Below, one piece after another: positions 16,652-26,727 of a stretch of DNA of 64,000 nucleotides. The notes beneath the pieces were generated by a model that worked only from the letters and a program-made list of their open reading frames with translations, searched no databases and was not told where the DNA came from. The stretch spans positions 2,198,384 through 2,262,383 of the forward strand of contig NZ_CP025572.1 of the NCBI RefSeq assembly GCF_018336975.1, written 5' to 3'. The position numbers were made by a program, and so were the translations under genes. The stretch is from Marinomonas sp. CT5 (lineage in GTDB: Bacteria > Pseudomonadota > Gammaproteobacteria > Pseudomonadales > Marinomonadaceae). Each line of letters begins with the position of its first letter. Positions within the stretch are counted from its first letter, which is position 1.

Positions 16652-18073
16652 CTAATTAATATTGTCTTCTTCTAAGTCTTCTTGTTTTTCTGCCTGTTTT
16701 ATCATTTCAAAATAATTGGCCGTGTCTTTAATTGTGTTTTTTTCATTTTCTTTTGCATCACGTTCTGCACGGATAATGAGATACTGCGCTGTTTTGTCTT
16801 TGCCCTGACTAAAGTCTAATAATGCTCGATAATTTAAAGCCATAGGGATGTTGTTTCTTGATTGATAATATTGGATATTGGCGCGCCAAACTAATCGCTT
16901 TTCATATAAATAATTTGAATATACGGTAATGGGTTTGGATTGAGTTAACTGTGCATTTAACATGGAGAAAATGATGTTCTTAGGGTTGAGCTCTAGCTCG
17001 GTATGAATAATATTAAGTGCTTCATTTGTTTTTCCTAGTGCCGCGTAACTCAGTGCTTCAAGATAATCGGTGAATTGGTTATGTTTCTTGAGTTTACCTA
17101 AAAAGCTGATAGCTCGCGCTGGGGATTGCACAAGATAAGAAAAAAGGGCTTTTGCAAAGTTTTTAGCGTCTGCATTTATAATGTTTTGGTCTAAATAGGC
17201 GAGCGGTTTGTCTTCAATGCCAGCTCTATAAGCCAACAAACTTGCTCGAAAAAAATCAAAATCACTGTTTTGGGTGTTGCGTAAGATAGTTTCTTTAGTG
17301 TCGGTGTTAAATGAGTCAGATAGCCTAGAGTCTGGTAATGGGTGAGTTGATAGGAATTCAAGTTTTGGCCTCCCCAGTGCTTGTTTAAAAAATGCTTGGA
17401 AAAGTTTACTCATGCCTTGCGGCGCAATTCCTGCATCGGATAAATATTGGCGACCTCGCCGATCTGCTTCTTGTTCTTGGTTGCGACTATAAGTCAGTGT
17501 GTTTTCTGCTTGGTTGGCGATGCCTCCTAGCCAAAGGGCTGTGGTGGCATCTGTACTTGCTCCAGAGAGTGCTGCGGCTAAGCCTGCGCCTAGCATTACT
17601 AATGTTTTTTGTAGTTCTTCTCCGGAGTGTTTTGATTGACGTTCATAGTGTCTTAGGTCTAAGTGAGCCGTTTCATGTGCTAACAATCCAAATAGCATGT
17701 CTTCGCTGGTAATTATTTCCATGATGTCGGAGTATATAAAAAGATGATTGCCGGGGATGACAAAAGCGTTGCTTTTGGAGCTGTTTAAAAGTGTCATCTC
17801 AATCGTAGTATTATACAAATCTGTCTGTGGCAAAATTTTAGATAGGGCTTCTTTTAAGTAATCATAGGCGGGGGGGAAGTCGATGAGTGCGCGGCTTCCA
17901 TTCAGCTTCCTAAACCAATATTGACCCAGAATATAGGAGGGATTTGATAGTGATCTCTCGTCTTTGTTTGCTTCTAAGTCTGGGATACCTGCATTGCTAA
18001 TGTTGGAAAAAATGCTCGCAAAAACAAATATGAAGATAGAAAGACGTGTTGTAACGGTTGAAAATAGTCTCAT
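16652..18073 (-). CDS. bepA: BepA-like periplasmic M48 metallopeptidase with TPR domain
   Basis: This 473-residue protein has a signal peptide (about 1-28), an M48 zinc protease domain and a C-terminal TPR-like helical half. Zinc ligands are HETAH at 133-137 and the Glu of NQEQEADRRG near 203. STHPLPDSR at about 242-250 matches the THP loop whose His gates the active site in E. coli BepA. BepA assists or degrades outer-membrane proteins such as LptD at the BAM complex in the periplasm. The gene is divergent from tusA-like and PerM-like genes; in E. coli bepA also neighbours perM, supporting the assignment. Confidence 0.9.
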   Translation of the reverse strand: MRLFSTVTTRLSIFIFVFASIFSNISNAGIPDLEANKDERSLSNPSYILGQYWFRKLNGSRALIDFPPAYDYLKEALSKILPQTDLYNTTIEMTLLNSSKSNAFVIPGNHLFIYSDIMEIITSEDMLFGLLAHETAHLDLRHYERQSKHSGEELQKTLVMLGAGLAAALSGASTDATTALWLGGIANQAENTLTYSRNQEQEADRRGRQYLSDAGIAPQGMSKLFQAFFKQALGRPKLEFLSTHPLPDSRLSDSFNTDTKETILRNTQNSDFDFFRASLLAYRAGIEDKPLAYLDQNIINADAKNFAKALFSYLVQSPARAISFLGKLKKHNQFTDYLEALSYAALGKTNEALNIIHTELELNPKNIIFSMLNAQLTQSKPITVYSNYLYEKRLVWRANIQYYQSRNNIPMALNYRALLDFSQGKDKTAQYLIIRAERDAKENEKNTIKDTANYFEMIKQAEKQEDLEEDNIN

Positions 18074-18106
18074 AATACGGCTAATGAATTCTTTGGAAAT
18101 TAAAAA

Positions 18107-18352
18107 ATGATGATCAATCTAGGTAATCAGTATGACGCAATCTTAGATGCAAGAGAAGATCGTTGTCCGATGCCATTACTTAAAACAAAAGTGGCATTAA
18201 GCAAAATGTCTGTAGGGGATTGTTTATGTGTTAAAGCCACAGACGCAGGTTCACTAAAGGATATACCTCAATATATAAATTTGGTGGGTTCTACCCTGTT
18301 ATCGGTTGATGATGATAATGATGTCTATACCTTTGTGATTCAGAAAAATTAA
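18107..18352 (+). CDS. TusA-family sulfur carrier protein
   Basis: This 81-residue protein has the CPMPLLKTK motif (Cys20 in the DRCPMP context) that defines TusA/SirA-like sulfur-relay proteins, followed by a two-layer alpha/beta fold. TusA itself passes persulfide sulfur toward tRNA 2-thiouridine synthesis; several paralogues have other roles, so the exact partner is not assigned. Two ATGs stand in tandem at 18107 and 18110. It is followed 13 bases later by a PerM-like transporter gene, and the pair is divergent from the BepA-like gene, an order I recall in related gammaproteobacteria. Confidence 0.85.
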   Translation: MMINLGNQYDAILDAREDRCPMPLLKTKVALSKMSVGDCLCVKATDAGSLKDIPQYINLVGSTLLSVDDDNDVYTFVIQKN

Positions 18353-18365
18353 AAATGGATGCGAT

Positions 18366-19427
18366 ATGTTTAAGATTGTTGATACGCTAATTAAGCGATA
18401 TTTTTCCAATGAAGAAGTGGTGGTTTTCCTTCTGTTGCTGATTGCAACTATGTGTGTTTTAGCCTTTTGGGGAGGTATTTTAGCGCCTATTTTGATTGCC
18501 ATTGTTTTGGCATTTCTTCTACAGGGATTAGTGGACCGGTTACAGCGTTTTGGTCTTGGTCATGTCACTTCTGTTTTTATTGTGTTTTTCAGCTTTTTAT
18601 CGGCGTGTGGTGTTTTTATTGGGGTGATGGTGCCTATTATTTGGCGCCAAGCTGTTAAGTTAGTGCAAGATGCACCTCGTATGTTTGTTGTTATTCGAGA
18701 TGAGGTTCAGCAGTTCGCGGAAGGTCACAGTGAGTTAGTTAGTCAAGCGGCGATAGATGAAATAACCAATTCATTGGCGAATGAGTCCACAAATCTTGGT
18801 CAATGGTTGGTCTCCTTTTCATTATCGAGTATCCCTTCATTATTCTCTGTCGTCATTTATTTGGTTTTAGTCCCTTTAGTCATTTTTTTCTTATTGAAGG
18901 ATCAAGATAAAATATTGGGTTATTTGACATCTTGGCTTCCGAAAGAAAGAAAAATGATGCGTAATATTGCTCATGAGATGAATGATCAAATTGCCAATTA
19001 CATTCGTGGTAAGTTTATTGAAATGATAGTGGTTGGCGTGGTGACCTATATCGTCTTTTTGATATTTGGTCTGAAGTATGCTGAATTATTGGCATTGTTA
19101 GTGGGGTTGTCTGTTTTAATTCCTTATATCGGTGCCGCGGCCGTCACTATTCCCGTTGTCTTGGTGGCTTTTTATCAATATGGCACTCAGAATGAATTTA
19201 TCTACGTGGTTGTGGCTTATCTCATTGTGCAAGCATTGGATGGCAACGTGTTGGTGCCTTTGTTGTTTTCAGAAGCGGTAAACCTTCATCCATTAGCGAT
19301 TATTGTTGCGGTTCTGTTTTTTGGGGGAATATGGGGGTTCTGGGGAATATTTTTTGCCATTCCTTTAGCAACCTTGGTCAAAGCCATCATTAATGCTTGG
19401 CCAAGCCAAGAGCAATTATCGTCCTAG
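18366..19427 (+). CDS. AI-2E family transporter, PerM-like
   Basis: This 353-residue membrane protein has about eight membrane segments and the AI-2E (PerM/TqsA) family pattern, including FWGGILAPILIAIVLAFLLQ early, VPLVIFFLLKDQDKIL in the middle, and the C-terminal PLLFSEAVNLHPLAIIVAVLFFGGIWGFWGI halves. Family members export small molecules or ions; the substrate of PerM is not established. It is probably cotranscribed with the TusA-like gene, 13 bases upstream. A strong terminator follows the stop codon. Confidence 0.9.
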   Translation: MFKIVDTLIKRYFSNEEVVVFLLLLIATMCVLAFWGGILAPILIAIVLAFLLQGLVDRLQRFGLGHVTSVFIVFFSFLSACGVFIGVMVPIIWRQAVKLVQDAPRMFVVIRDEVQQFAEGHSELVSQAAIDEITNSLANESTNLGQWLVSFSLSSIPSLFSVVIYLVLVPLVIFFLLKDQDKILGYLTSWLPKERKMMRNIAHEMNDQIANYIRGKFIEMIVVGVVTYIVFLIFGLKYAELLALLVGLSVLIPYIGAAAVTIPVVLVAFYQYGTQNEFIYVVVAYLIVQALDGNVLVPLLFSEAVNLHPLAIIVAVLFFGGIWGFWGIFFAIPLATLVKAIINAWPSQEQLSS

Positions 19428-19442
19428 ACATTTTATATCGGT

Positions 19443-19482
19443 AAAGGCCCGTTCTTATCATGATTAAGAACGGGCCTTTTTG
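19443..19482. terminator. Bidirectional terminator
   Basis: AAAGGCCCGTTCTTA and TAAGAACGGGCCTTT form a 15-bp perfect stem with a 7-base loop and a T tract. It serves the PerM-like gene and the convergent alpha-glucosidase gene. Confidence 0.92.
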
Positions 19483-19491
19483 TAGGTGGGT

Positions 19492-21117
19492 CTATGGTTG
19501 AATGGATGCGAGTAAAATGCTGAAAGGGGGAAGTACCGCTGTATTGCCATCCATGTAGCCGCTGTTTATACCTTCAGGTAAAGTGAATACTGAAAGGTTA
19601 TATTCGATGGGTAAAATGACATCTTGGCCTGCCGTGTTGATGGCCACAAACAGCTGACTATCGTTATAGCTGCGTATGAACGTTAGCGTTGTTTCATCGT
19701 TATAAACAAATTTGATGTCGCCGTGATGTAATTCCGGATGGTTGCGTCGAACATGAAGGAAGTCACGGTAAGCGTGTAAGACCGAGTGTCGGTTACCTTC
19801 TTGCTCTTCTACAGCGAGAGCCCGCTGGCTTTCCGCAATAGGTAGCCAAGGCTGGTTTGATTGGGTAAATCCACCTAGCTCGTCGTTTTTCCATGGAAGG
19901 GGCGTTCTACATCCATCTCGACCTTTAAATTCTGGCCAAAAGGCGATACCAAAAGGGTCGACCAATTGATTAAATTCTAACTCCGCTTCGGGTAAGCCAA
20001 GTTCTTCTCCTTGATATAAGCAAACACTGCCTCGTAAGGTTAAAAGCATTGCCATATAGACTTTGCTTTTCGCAATGGAATCATGATTATTTCCCCAGCG
20101 TGTCGCGACACGTTCTACATCATGGTTTCCAATCGACCAGCATGGCCAACCATCGCCTAATCCTGCCTCGATGGTTTCCATTGTATTTCGGATATGCGTC
20201 ATGGATGCATCATGAGTGAGCAAGTCGAAGGAGTAGCACATATGTAGCTTATCTTTGCCTTGTGTGTAGGCGGCCATCGTTTCTAATGCAAAATCGCAAC
20301 CCACTTCTCCGACGGTTGTGGTATTGGGGTATTGATCAAGCAAACTGCGCAAACGTTGGAGGAACCCGATGTTCTCAGGTCTAGATTTGTCATAGATATG
20401 CAGTTGGTAGGCGTAAGGGTTATCGAGGCGTACCCCAATACTTCCTTCAACGACTTCTTCTTTGGGAGGGTTATTTCGAAGTTCTAAATCGTGGTAATAA
20501 TAGTTTGCCGTATCTAATCGGAATCCATCGACACCACGCTTAAGCCAAAACTCTACCGTTTCAAGTAACGCATCAATAACGTCTGGGTTGTGAAAGTTTA
20601 AATCGGGTTGGCTGTCCAAAAAGTTGTGAAGGTAATATTGTTTGCGACGACTGTCCCAATGCCAAGCAGGGCCACCAAAAACAGATAACCAATTATTAGG
20701 TACTGTTCCATCGGGTTTTGCATCTGCCCAAACATACCAATCTGCTTTTTCGTTATCGTGGCTGCTGCGAGATTCAACAAACCAAGGATGTTGATCTGAA
20801 CTATGGTTAAGCACTTGATCAATCATCACTTTAAGACCGTGATGATGAGCAGAAGTAATCAGTTCATCAAAATCAGCAAGAGATCCAAAAATAGGATCAA
20901 CGTCACAGTAGTCGGAAACATCGTAACCAAAGTCTTTCATTGGAGAGGTGAAAAACGGCGACAGCCAAATAGCGTCAACTCCCAGTGACGCGATATAACT
21001 CATCTTAGCGGTAATGCCTGGAAGATCGCCAATACCATCACCATTAGAGTCAAAAAAACTACGGGGATAAACCTGATAAATTACGGCGCCACGCCACCAT
21101 TCTTGATGCTTTGTCAT
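19492..21117 (-). CDS. GH13 alpha-glucosidase (subfamily 23-like)
   Basis: This 541-residue cytoplasmic glycosidase hydrolyses alpha-glucosidic bonds of short substrates. GH13 marks are all present: the calcium loop DSNGDGIGDLPG, MIDQVLNHSS, SQPDLNFHNP, nucleophile Asp202 in DGFRLDTANYYYHD, acid/base Glu271 in VGEVG, and Asp333 in GNHDVER. These numbers match, as I recall, the Halomonas alpha-glucosidase HaG, which prefers small alpha-1,4-linked substrates. There is no signal peptide. It is divergent from an MFS transporter gene, so the two may jointly take up and cleave a sugar, but no regulator or PTS lies beside them. Confidence 0.9.
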   Translation of the reverse strand: MTKHQEWWRGAVIYQVYPRSFFDSNGDGIGDLPGITAKMSYIASLGVDAIWLSPFFTSPMKDFGYDVSDYCDVDPIFGSLADFDELITSAHHHGLKVMIDQVLNHSSDQHPWFVESRSSHDNEKADWYVWADAKPDGTVPNNWLSVFGGPAWHWDSRRKQYYLHNFLDSQPDLNFHNPDVIDALLETVEFWLKRGVDGFRLDTANYYYHDLELRNNPPKEEVVEGSIGVRLDNPYAYQLHIYDKSRPENIGFLQRLRSLLDQYPNTTTVGEVGCDFALETMAAYTQGKDKLHMCYSFDLLTHDASMTHIRNTMETIEAGLGDGWPCWSIGNHDVERVATRWGNNHDSIAKSKVYMAMLLTLRGSVCLYQGEELGLPEAELEFNQLVDPFGIAFWPEFKGRDGCRTPLPWKNDELGGFTQSNQPWLPIAESQRALAVEEQEGNRHSVLHAYRDFLHVRRNHPELHHGDIKFVYNDETTLTFIRSYNDSQLFVAINTAGQDVILPIEYNLSVFTLPEGINSGYMDGNTAVLPPFSILLASIQP

Positions 21118-21307
21118 GATTATCCTCGCGCTAAAGTAAGACGTTTTTTTAATTTCAATAGGAATAGGATTAAATAAAACTATAGTGGTTTTACGTTATT
21201 ATCTGTCGTGCTTTTTTTCAACATTTCCAGCATACTTAATCATTATAATGAATGCATGATCTTTGTTGTCTTATTTGGCATTAAACATCTAAATTTTGGG
21301 AGTCATG

Positions 21308-22468
21308 ATGTTTTCTGAGAATGCTCGCCCTGTTGCTTGGCCCTTATTCTTCTTTTATTTTTTCTTCTGCGCCGTTATTGGTGTGATGATGCCTTATATC
21401 TCGATGTATTATAAATCCATTGGTTTGTCAGCTTCTGAAATTGGTCGTTTGATGTCTACTTTTACCTTATCAGGTATTTTAGTGCCGCATTTTTGGGGCT
21501 GGCTAACGGCAAAAGTCGGTTTGCCAAAACGTATACTTCAGCTAGCCATTTTAGGATGCTTTATTGCCGTCATTCCATTTAATTGGAGTGATCAGTTTGA
21601 AACCTTATGGCTATTGACCTGTACGATGGCGCTGTTCTATTCGGCGCTTATTCCAATGACCGACTCTCTGGCAGTGAGAAGTATTAGGCAGTTGGATGTA
21701 CCGTATACGCGTTTAAGAGTCGGTGGATCGATTGGTTATGTGTTTGCTGTGACGGGTGCTGGTTTTTTAATTGGTCAATTCGGCATTGTAGTTGTTATTC
21801 CAACTATTTGCGCATTTATGGCACTTGCTGTTATTACTTCTTTCTTTCTGAAAGAGCAAGCTTATGAAAACAACCAACAAAAAGAGACAACGTCTTTTTT
21901 TACATTAGTAAAAACACCTGAATCGATGTTGTTTTTTATTTTAGCGTTTCTGGCCTTCATGTCACATGCGCCATTTAATGTTTTCTTTGCCGTGCATTTG
22001 TCTAATTATGGTTACAATGGTGAAGAAATAGGCTTATTAATGGCGCTGGGTGTCGTTATTGAGATTTTCTTATTTCTATTTTTTGGTAATACAATTAAGC
22101 GCTTTGACGTTGTGCATATCATCACGCTTTGTTTTATATGCGGCATCGTACGTTGGTTATTAGTCGGTTGGTTTGCCTCTATAGCATGGGTGCTAATTTT
22201 CACACAACTGCTTCATTGTATTACCTTCGCTTTGTTCCATATGGTGTCTATTGAACAAATCAGACGACTTTTTCCGGAACGTTTTGCAGGTCAAGGTCAA
22301 GCCATGTACAGCGCCTTTGCTATTGGTCTGGGTGGTGGCTTAGGAATGGTGATTACTGGATACTTATGGGAATGGATGGGGGGCGCTTGGGTGTTTACCT
22401 TGGCTGCTTGCACGAGCGCTTTAGCGCTAAGTATTCTTTTTGTTAGTCAGCGCCGTTGGTTTTTTTGA
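21308..22468 (+). CDS. MFS transporter, MFS_1-like (LacY/HcaT-type)
   Basis: This 386-residue protein has twelve predicted membrane helices. The N-terminal FFYFFFCAVIGVMMPYISMYYKSIGLSASEIG and the central gap before FFTLVKTPE resemble the HcaT/LacY-like branch of proton-coupled importers. The substrate is unknown; the divergent alpha-glucosidase suggests a sugar or glucoside. GGGAG at 21298-21302 lies 5 bases before the ATG at 21308, which I prefer; TTG at 21296 and ATG at 21305 are other in-frame starts. It ends 7 bases from the convergent LysR gene. Confidence 0.85.
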   Translation: MFSENARPVAWPLFFFYFFFCAVIGVMMPYISMYYKSIGLSASEIGRLMSTFTLSGILVPHFWGWLTAKVGLPKRILQLAILGCFIAVIPFNWSDQFETLWLLTCTMALFYSALIPMTDSLAVRSIRQLDVPYTRLRVGGSIGYVFAVTGAGFLIGQFGIVVVIPTICAFMALAVITSFFLKEQAYENNQQKETTSFFTLVKTPESMLFFILAFLAFMSHAPFNVFFAVHLSNYGYNGEEIGLLMALGVVIEIFLFLFFGNTIKRFDVVHIITLCFICGIVRWLLVGWFASIAWVLIFTQLLHCITFALFHMVSIEQIRRLFPERFAGQGQAMYSAFAIGLGGGLGMVITGYLWEWMGGAWVFTLAACTSALALSILFVSQRRWFF

Positions 22469-22475
22469 TTCCTCT

Positions 22476-23357
22476 CTATAAACTCGTGCTGTCACTTTTT
22501 AGTAGCTCGATAAAGGCGATGGCGGCACGACTGAGTGTTCTTTGTTTATGATGAATAACCCCCAGTTTTCTTTCTACGTTCAAATCGGGCAAATTTAGTA
22601 CGATGAATTTTTCGTCGACTAGTGTTGATGGAAGCAATGACCAGCCCCACCCAATGTTTACTAGCATTGCTAAGGTTTCAAGGTTGTTTGTGTTCATACG
22701 AACTTGAGGTTTTAGCCCTTGTTTCCCAAAAGCTTGTTCAACAATTTGTCTAGTAAAAGTATTTTTATTCGGCAAGATGCAAGCGTGCTGAGCTAATTCA
22801 ATTAAGCTTAATTTTTTCGAAAATGCGAGAGGGTGGTCTTTACTCACGACACAGGTGAGTGGGTCAGACCATATTGGCAACGCTTCAATTAATGGGTTTT
22901 CTTTATTCGATAAAGTAATGATTCCTAATTCAGCACGTCCTTTCAAAACATCTTGGTAGGCTTCTTCTGATTGCACAAATTCGATTTCTAGGTGTGCGCT
23001 GGGATAGTCTTCTTGAAATCGCTTAAGTGATTTTGGTAAGCGATGTAAGCCGATGTGATGACCTGTGGATATACGCAATTCACCGCTTACATCCTGCATC
23101 TGCAATGTCATGCTGCGTTTGATGTCTTGTAAATCTTCGGCCATTTTTCTGGCTTTGGGCAATAAGCGAATGCCGGCTTCTGTTAATTGAACCTGACGGC
23201 CAATACGGTCAAATAATTTAACGCCAAGACTACTTTCCAATGAGGCAACACGCTTGCTGACTGCTGGCTGAGTCACAAAGAGTTGATCTCCCGCCTCCGA
23301 AAAGGAGCCCGTTTCTGCGACTTTGATAAACGTAATGAGCTCGGCTATATCAATCAT
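22476..23357 (-). CDS. LysR-type transcriptional regulator
   Basis: This 293-residue regulator has an N-terminal winged helix (about residues 1-60, with ETGSFSEAGDQLFVTQPAVSKRVASLE) and a C-terminal periplasmic-binding-like effector domain. It is divergent from leuC with 93 bases between their starts, the classic arrangement for a LysR protein controlling its neighbour, and a LysR gene stands at the same place upstream of leuC in Pseudomonas as I recall. The effector is not known. The intergenic AT-rich stretch with TTATCC-type half-sites could hold its binding site, but I see no perfect T-N11-A palindrome worth calling. Confidence 0.9.
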   Translation of the reverse strand: MIDIAELITFIKVAETGSFSEAGDQLFVTQPAVSKRVASLESSLGVKLFDRIGRQVQLTEAGIRLLPKARKMAEDLQDIKRSMTLQMQDVSGELRISTGHHIGLHRLPKSLKRFQEDYPSAHLEIEFVQSEEAYQDVLKGRAELGIITLSNKENPLIEALPIWSDPLTCVVSKDHPLAFSKKLSLIELAQHACILPNKNTFTRQIVEQAFGKQGLKPQVRMNTNNLETLAMLVNIGWGWSLLPSTLVDEKFIVLNLPDLNVERKLGVIHHKQRTLSRAAIAFIELLKSDSTSL

Positions 23358-23450
23358 TCCAAAAAATTATCCAAAACATGAAAAATATGAATTTGAGTAA
23401 TTTAAGCCAAAGTTTTAGGATAGCGCAATAGATTTCTGAGGAGAGAACTT

Positions 23451-24878
23451 ATGTCAGGCAAAACCCTTTATGACAAGTTGTGGGATAGCCACCTTGTTCA
23501 ACAACGAGATGATGGCAGTGCACTAATTTATATCGATTTACAATTACTTCACGAAGTGACATCACCACAAGCGTTTGAAGGCCTTCGCTTGGCTGGACGT
23601 AAGCCTTGGCGTGTATCTTCCAGCTTGGCAACGCCAGATCATAACGTACCAACCACCAAGAAAGAGCGAATTTCTGGTGTAGATGGTATCGAAGACCCAG
23701 TTTCCAAAATCCAAGTCACTACCTTGGATGATAACTGTAATGAATTTGGTATCACTGAATTCAACATGAAAGACATTCGTCAAGGTATCGTTCACGTTGT
23801 TGGGCCAGAGCAAGGTGCGACGCTGCCAGGTATGACTGTCGTTTGTGGGGATTCGCATACTTCGACTCATGGTGCCTTTGGTGCTTTAGCACATGGTATC
23901 GGTACATCTGAAGTAGAGCACGTATTAGCGACACAGTGTCTAGTACAAAAGAAAAGCCGTAATATGTTGGTTCGTGTAGATGGTGAGCTGTCCCCATGGG
24001 TTTCAGCAAAAGACGTTGTTTTGGCCATTATAGGTGCAATTGGTACCGCTGGTGGCACTGGCTACGCGATTGAGTTTGGTGGCACAGGTATCCAATCATT
24101 ATCCATGGAAGGTCGTATGACGGTTTGTAACATGGCGATCGAAGCGGGTGCTCGTGTTGGCTTGATTGCTGTGGATGACACCACGATTGAATATGTGAAA
24201 AACCGTCCTTATGCGCCAAAGGGCGAGCATTGGGATATGGCAGTAGAAGCATGGAAAGAGCTTGTTTCTGACAAAGATGCGCAATTCGATGAAGTCGTTG
24301 TTATAAAGGCAGAAGATATTAAACCACAAGTAACCTGGGGCACTTCTCCTGAAATGGTTATTGCGATTGATGAGCCGATTCCTCGCCCAGAAGATCAAAA
24401 GGATCCAGTGAAGAAAGAGGGTTATGCTCGTGCTTGGAATTACATGGGGTTAGAAGGTAAAACCATGTTGTCTGACGTTACGCTTGACCGTGTTTTCATT
24501 GGTTCTTGTACCAATTCACGTATTGAAGATTTGCGTATTGCTGCAAAAGTAGTAGAAGGCCGTAAAGTGGCGTCGACACTGAAGCAAGCGATCGTTGTTC
24601 CTGGCTCTGGTTTGGTCAAAGCGCAGGCGGAAAAAGAAGGTTTGCACGAAATTTTTGAAGCGGCTGGTTTAGAGTGGCGTGAACCTGGGTGTTCCATGTG
24701 TTTAGCGATGAATGCCGATAAATTAGGCGCTGGCGAGCACTGTGCTTCTACGTCGAACCGCAACTTTGAAGGTCGTCAAGGGTTTGGTGGTCGTACGCAT
24801 TTGGTTAGTCCGGCTATGGCGGCTGCGGCGGCTATTGCAGGTCACTTTGTTGATGTTAATGAGTTTGTTAAACACTAG
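23451..24878 (+). CDS. leuC: 3-isopropylmalate dehydratase large subunit LeuC
   Basis: This 475-residue aconitase-family subunit isomerises 2-isopropylmalate to 3-isopropylmalate in leucine synthesis, carrying a [4Fe-4S] cluster. Cluster ligands are visible as Cys in [14 protein letters not shown] and the pair in [12 protein letters not shown]. Substrate motifs include [35 protein letters not shown] precedes the ATG. It begins a tight leuC-leuD-leuB-asd cluster, 11 bases from leuD, and is divergent from the LysR gene that probably controls it. Confidence 0.97.
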   Translation: MSGKTLYDKLWDSHLVQQRDDGSALIYIDLQLLHEVTSPQAFEGLRLAGRKPWRVSSSLATPDHNVPTTKKERISGVDGIEDPVSKIQVTTLDDNCNEFGITEFNMKDIRQGIVHVVGPEQGATLPGMTVVCGDSHTSTHGAFGALAHGIGTSEVEHVLATQCLVQKKSRNMLVRVDGELSPWVSAKDVVLAIIGAIGTAGGTGYAIEFGGTGIQSLSMEGRMTVCNMAIEAGARVGLIAVDDTTIEYVKNRPYAPKGEHWDMAVEAWKELVSDKDAQFDEVVVIKAEDIKPQVTWGTSPEMVIAIDEPIPRPEDQKDPVKKEGYARAWNYMGLEGKTMLSDVTLDRVFIGSCTNSRIEDLRIAAKVVEGRKVASTLKQAIVVPGSGLVKAQAEKEGLHEIFEAAGLEWREPGCSMCLAMNADKLGAGEHCASTSNRNFEGRQGFGGRTHLVSPAMAAAAAIAGHFVDVNEFVKH

Positions 24879-24889
24879 GAGAGAAGAGC

Positions 24890-25540
24890 ATGCGTCCCTT
24901 TACTAAACACACAGGTTTAGCCGCTCCTTTGGATTTGGCAAACGTTGATACAGACATGATTATTCCAAAGCAGTTCTTGAAATCCATCAAGAGAACTGGC
25001 TTTGGTAAAAATCTATTTGATGAGCTTCGTTATGAAGACGAAGGTCAACCGGATCAAGAATGTGACGGTCGCCCACTACGCAATGATTTTGTGTTAAACC
25101 AAGCCCGCTATAAAGGATCAAGTGTTCTTTTAGCTCGTCAAAACTTTGGTTGTGGATCAAGCCGTGAACATGCCCCTTGGGCTTTAGATGACTACGGTTT
25201 CCGTTCTATTATCGCGCCTAGCTTTGCGGATATTTTCTATAACAACTGTTTTAAAAACGGTTTGCTTCCAATTGTTTTACAGGCGGAAGAAGTAGACCAA
25301 TTGTTCGCTGAAGTGGCTTTGCGCGAAGGTGCTGAAATCACCATCGATTTAGAAAATCAAACGGTAACTTCTCCTTCTGGTGCAACATTTGAGTTTAATG
25401 TCGATAATTTCCGTAAACATTGCCTTTTAAATGGTTTGGATGACATCGGTTTGACATTACAGCAAGATGCTGCAATCCGTCGCTACGAAGAAAAAAGAAT
25501 GAATGAGGCTCCATGGCTTTTCTTGCCACGTGGTCAGTAA
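24890..25540 (+). CDS. leuD: 3-isopropylmalate dehydratase small subunit LeuD
   Basis: This 216-residue subunit supplies the swivelling domain of the isopropylmalate isomerase and partners LeuC in the cytoplasm. [35 protein letters not shown] and [13 protein letters not shown] are family hallmarks. The ATG follows GGAGAGAAGAG, and the gene starts 11 bases after leuC, consistent with cotranscription and stoichiometric production. Length is normal for proteobacterial LeuD. Confidence 0.97.
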   Translation: MRPFTKHTGLAAPLDLANVDTDMIIPKQFLKSIKRTGFGKNLFDELRYEDEGQPDQECDGRPLRNDFVLNQARYKGSSVLLARQNFGCGSSREHAPWALDDYGFRSIIAPSFADIFYNNCFKNGLLPIVLQAEEVDQLFAEVALREGAEITIDLENQTVTSPSGATFEFNVDNFRKHCLLNGLDDIGLTLQQDAAIRRYEEKRMNEAPWLFLPRGQ

Positions 25541-25569
25541 TCAAAAGACACAGGTGTTAAGGGTTTAAA

Positions 25570-26649
25570 ATGACAAAAAATGTATTGGTGTTGCCAGGGG
25601 ATGGAATTGGTCCAGAGATCGTATCGCAAGCCGTTCGTGTTCTAGAGGCTGTGAACGATCAGTTTTCATTAAACATTCAGCATGAAAGTGCGCTGGTGGG
25701 TGGATCTGCCTATGATGAAACGGGTTCTCCACTTCCAGAAGAAACATTGGAAAAAGCTAAAAATGCTGACGCCATTTTACTTGGTGCGGTTGGTGGTCCT
25801 AAGTGGGACGGTTTGGATATGTCGGTTCGTCCTGAGAAAGGCCTGCTTGGCTTGCGTTCCAACCTTGAACTATTTTCAAACCTTCGTCCTGCAATCTTGT
25901 ACCCACAATTGGCCGAAGCATCTAGTTTAAAGCCCGAAATCGTTGCGGGTTTAGATATTCTGATTGTTCGTGAATTAACGGGCGGCATCTACTTTGGTCA
26001 ACCACGTGGTATTCGTACGTTAGAAAATGGTGAACGTGAAGGCTTTAACACATACGTTTATAGCGAATCAGAAATTCGTCGCATCGGTCGTTCTGCTTTT
26101 GAAGCGGCTCGTCAACGAGGCAAAAGAGTGTGCTCTATCGATAAATCCAATGTGCTAGAAGTGACAGTACTTTGGAAAGAAATCATGGAGGAAGTAGCGA
26201 AAGAGTATCCTGATGTCGAATTGACTCATATGCTAGTAGATAATGCTGCAATGCAGCTTGTTCGTGCCCCAAAACAGTTCGATGTAATGGTTACTGGCAA
26301 TATGTTTGGTGATATTCTATCTGATGCCGCTGCTATGTTGACCGGTTCGATTGGTATGCTGCCATCGGCTTCTTTGAATGAGCAAGGTCGTGGTATGTAT
26401 GAACCTTGTCATGGCTCTGCGCCAGATATCGCAGGTAAGGGAATCGCCAACCCATTGGCAACAATTTTGTCAGTTGCTATGATGTTGCGCTACTCATTGG
26501 ATGCGAAAGAAGCGGCAGACGCGATAGAAGCCGCAGTAAGTAACGTTCTAGACTTGGGTCTAAGAACGGCTGATATTGCATCAGAAGGGTGCGAAACTGT
26601 TAGTACGCAAGCCATGGGTGATGCCGTTCTAGCAGCATTAAAAGCTTAA
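25570..26649 (+). CDS. leuB: 3-isopropylmalate dehydrogenase LeuB
   Basis: This 359-residue NAD-dependent enzyme oxidatively decarboxylates 3-isopropylmalate to 4-methyl-2-oxopentanoate. The N-terminal [12 protein letters not shown], the Arg-rich substrate segment [14 protein letters not shown], the catalytic Tyr/Lys region ([16 protein letters not shown]), the metal-binding DAAAM segment and the C-terminal [18 protein letters not shown] adenosine-binding loop are all present. It follows leuD by 29 bases. The next gene, asd, is 78 bases downstream and may be read from the same transcript. Confidence 0.97.
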   Translation: MTKNVLVLPGDGIGPEIVSQAVRVLEAVNDQFSLNIQHESALVGGSAYDETGSPLPEETLEKAKNADAILLGAVGGPKWDGLDMSVRPEKGLLGLRSNLELFSNLRPAILYPQLAEASSLKPEIVAGLDILIVRELTGGIYFGQPRGIRTLENGEREGFNTYVYSESEIRRIGRSAFEAARQRGKRVCSIDKSNVLEVTVLWKEIMEEVAKEYPDVELTHMLVDNAAMQLVRAPKQFDVMVTGNMFGDILSDAAAMLTGSIGMLPSASLNEQGRGMYEPCHGSAPDIAGKGIANPLATILSVAMMLRYSLDAKEAADAIEAAVSNVLDLGLRTADIASEGCETVSTQAMGDAVLAALKA

Positions 26650-26727
26650 TATCATAACGATATTAGGCATTCATTAGGGATACTGCTCTTGGTATGAGTG
26701 GCCCCACAAAAAAAGGTAACGTTAACC

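Noticed and set aside
23562..24763. Several minus-strand ORFs opposite leuC
   Set aside because: They lie fully within a strongly conserved leuC and look like antisense shadows of its codon pattern.
26698..26727. Upstream GTG start of asd
   Set aside because: The added residues are not family-like, and AAGGTAAC fits the ATG at 26728.
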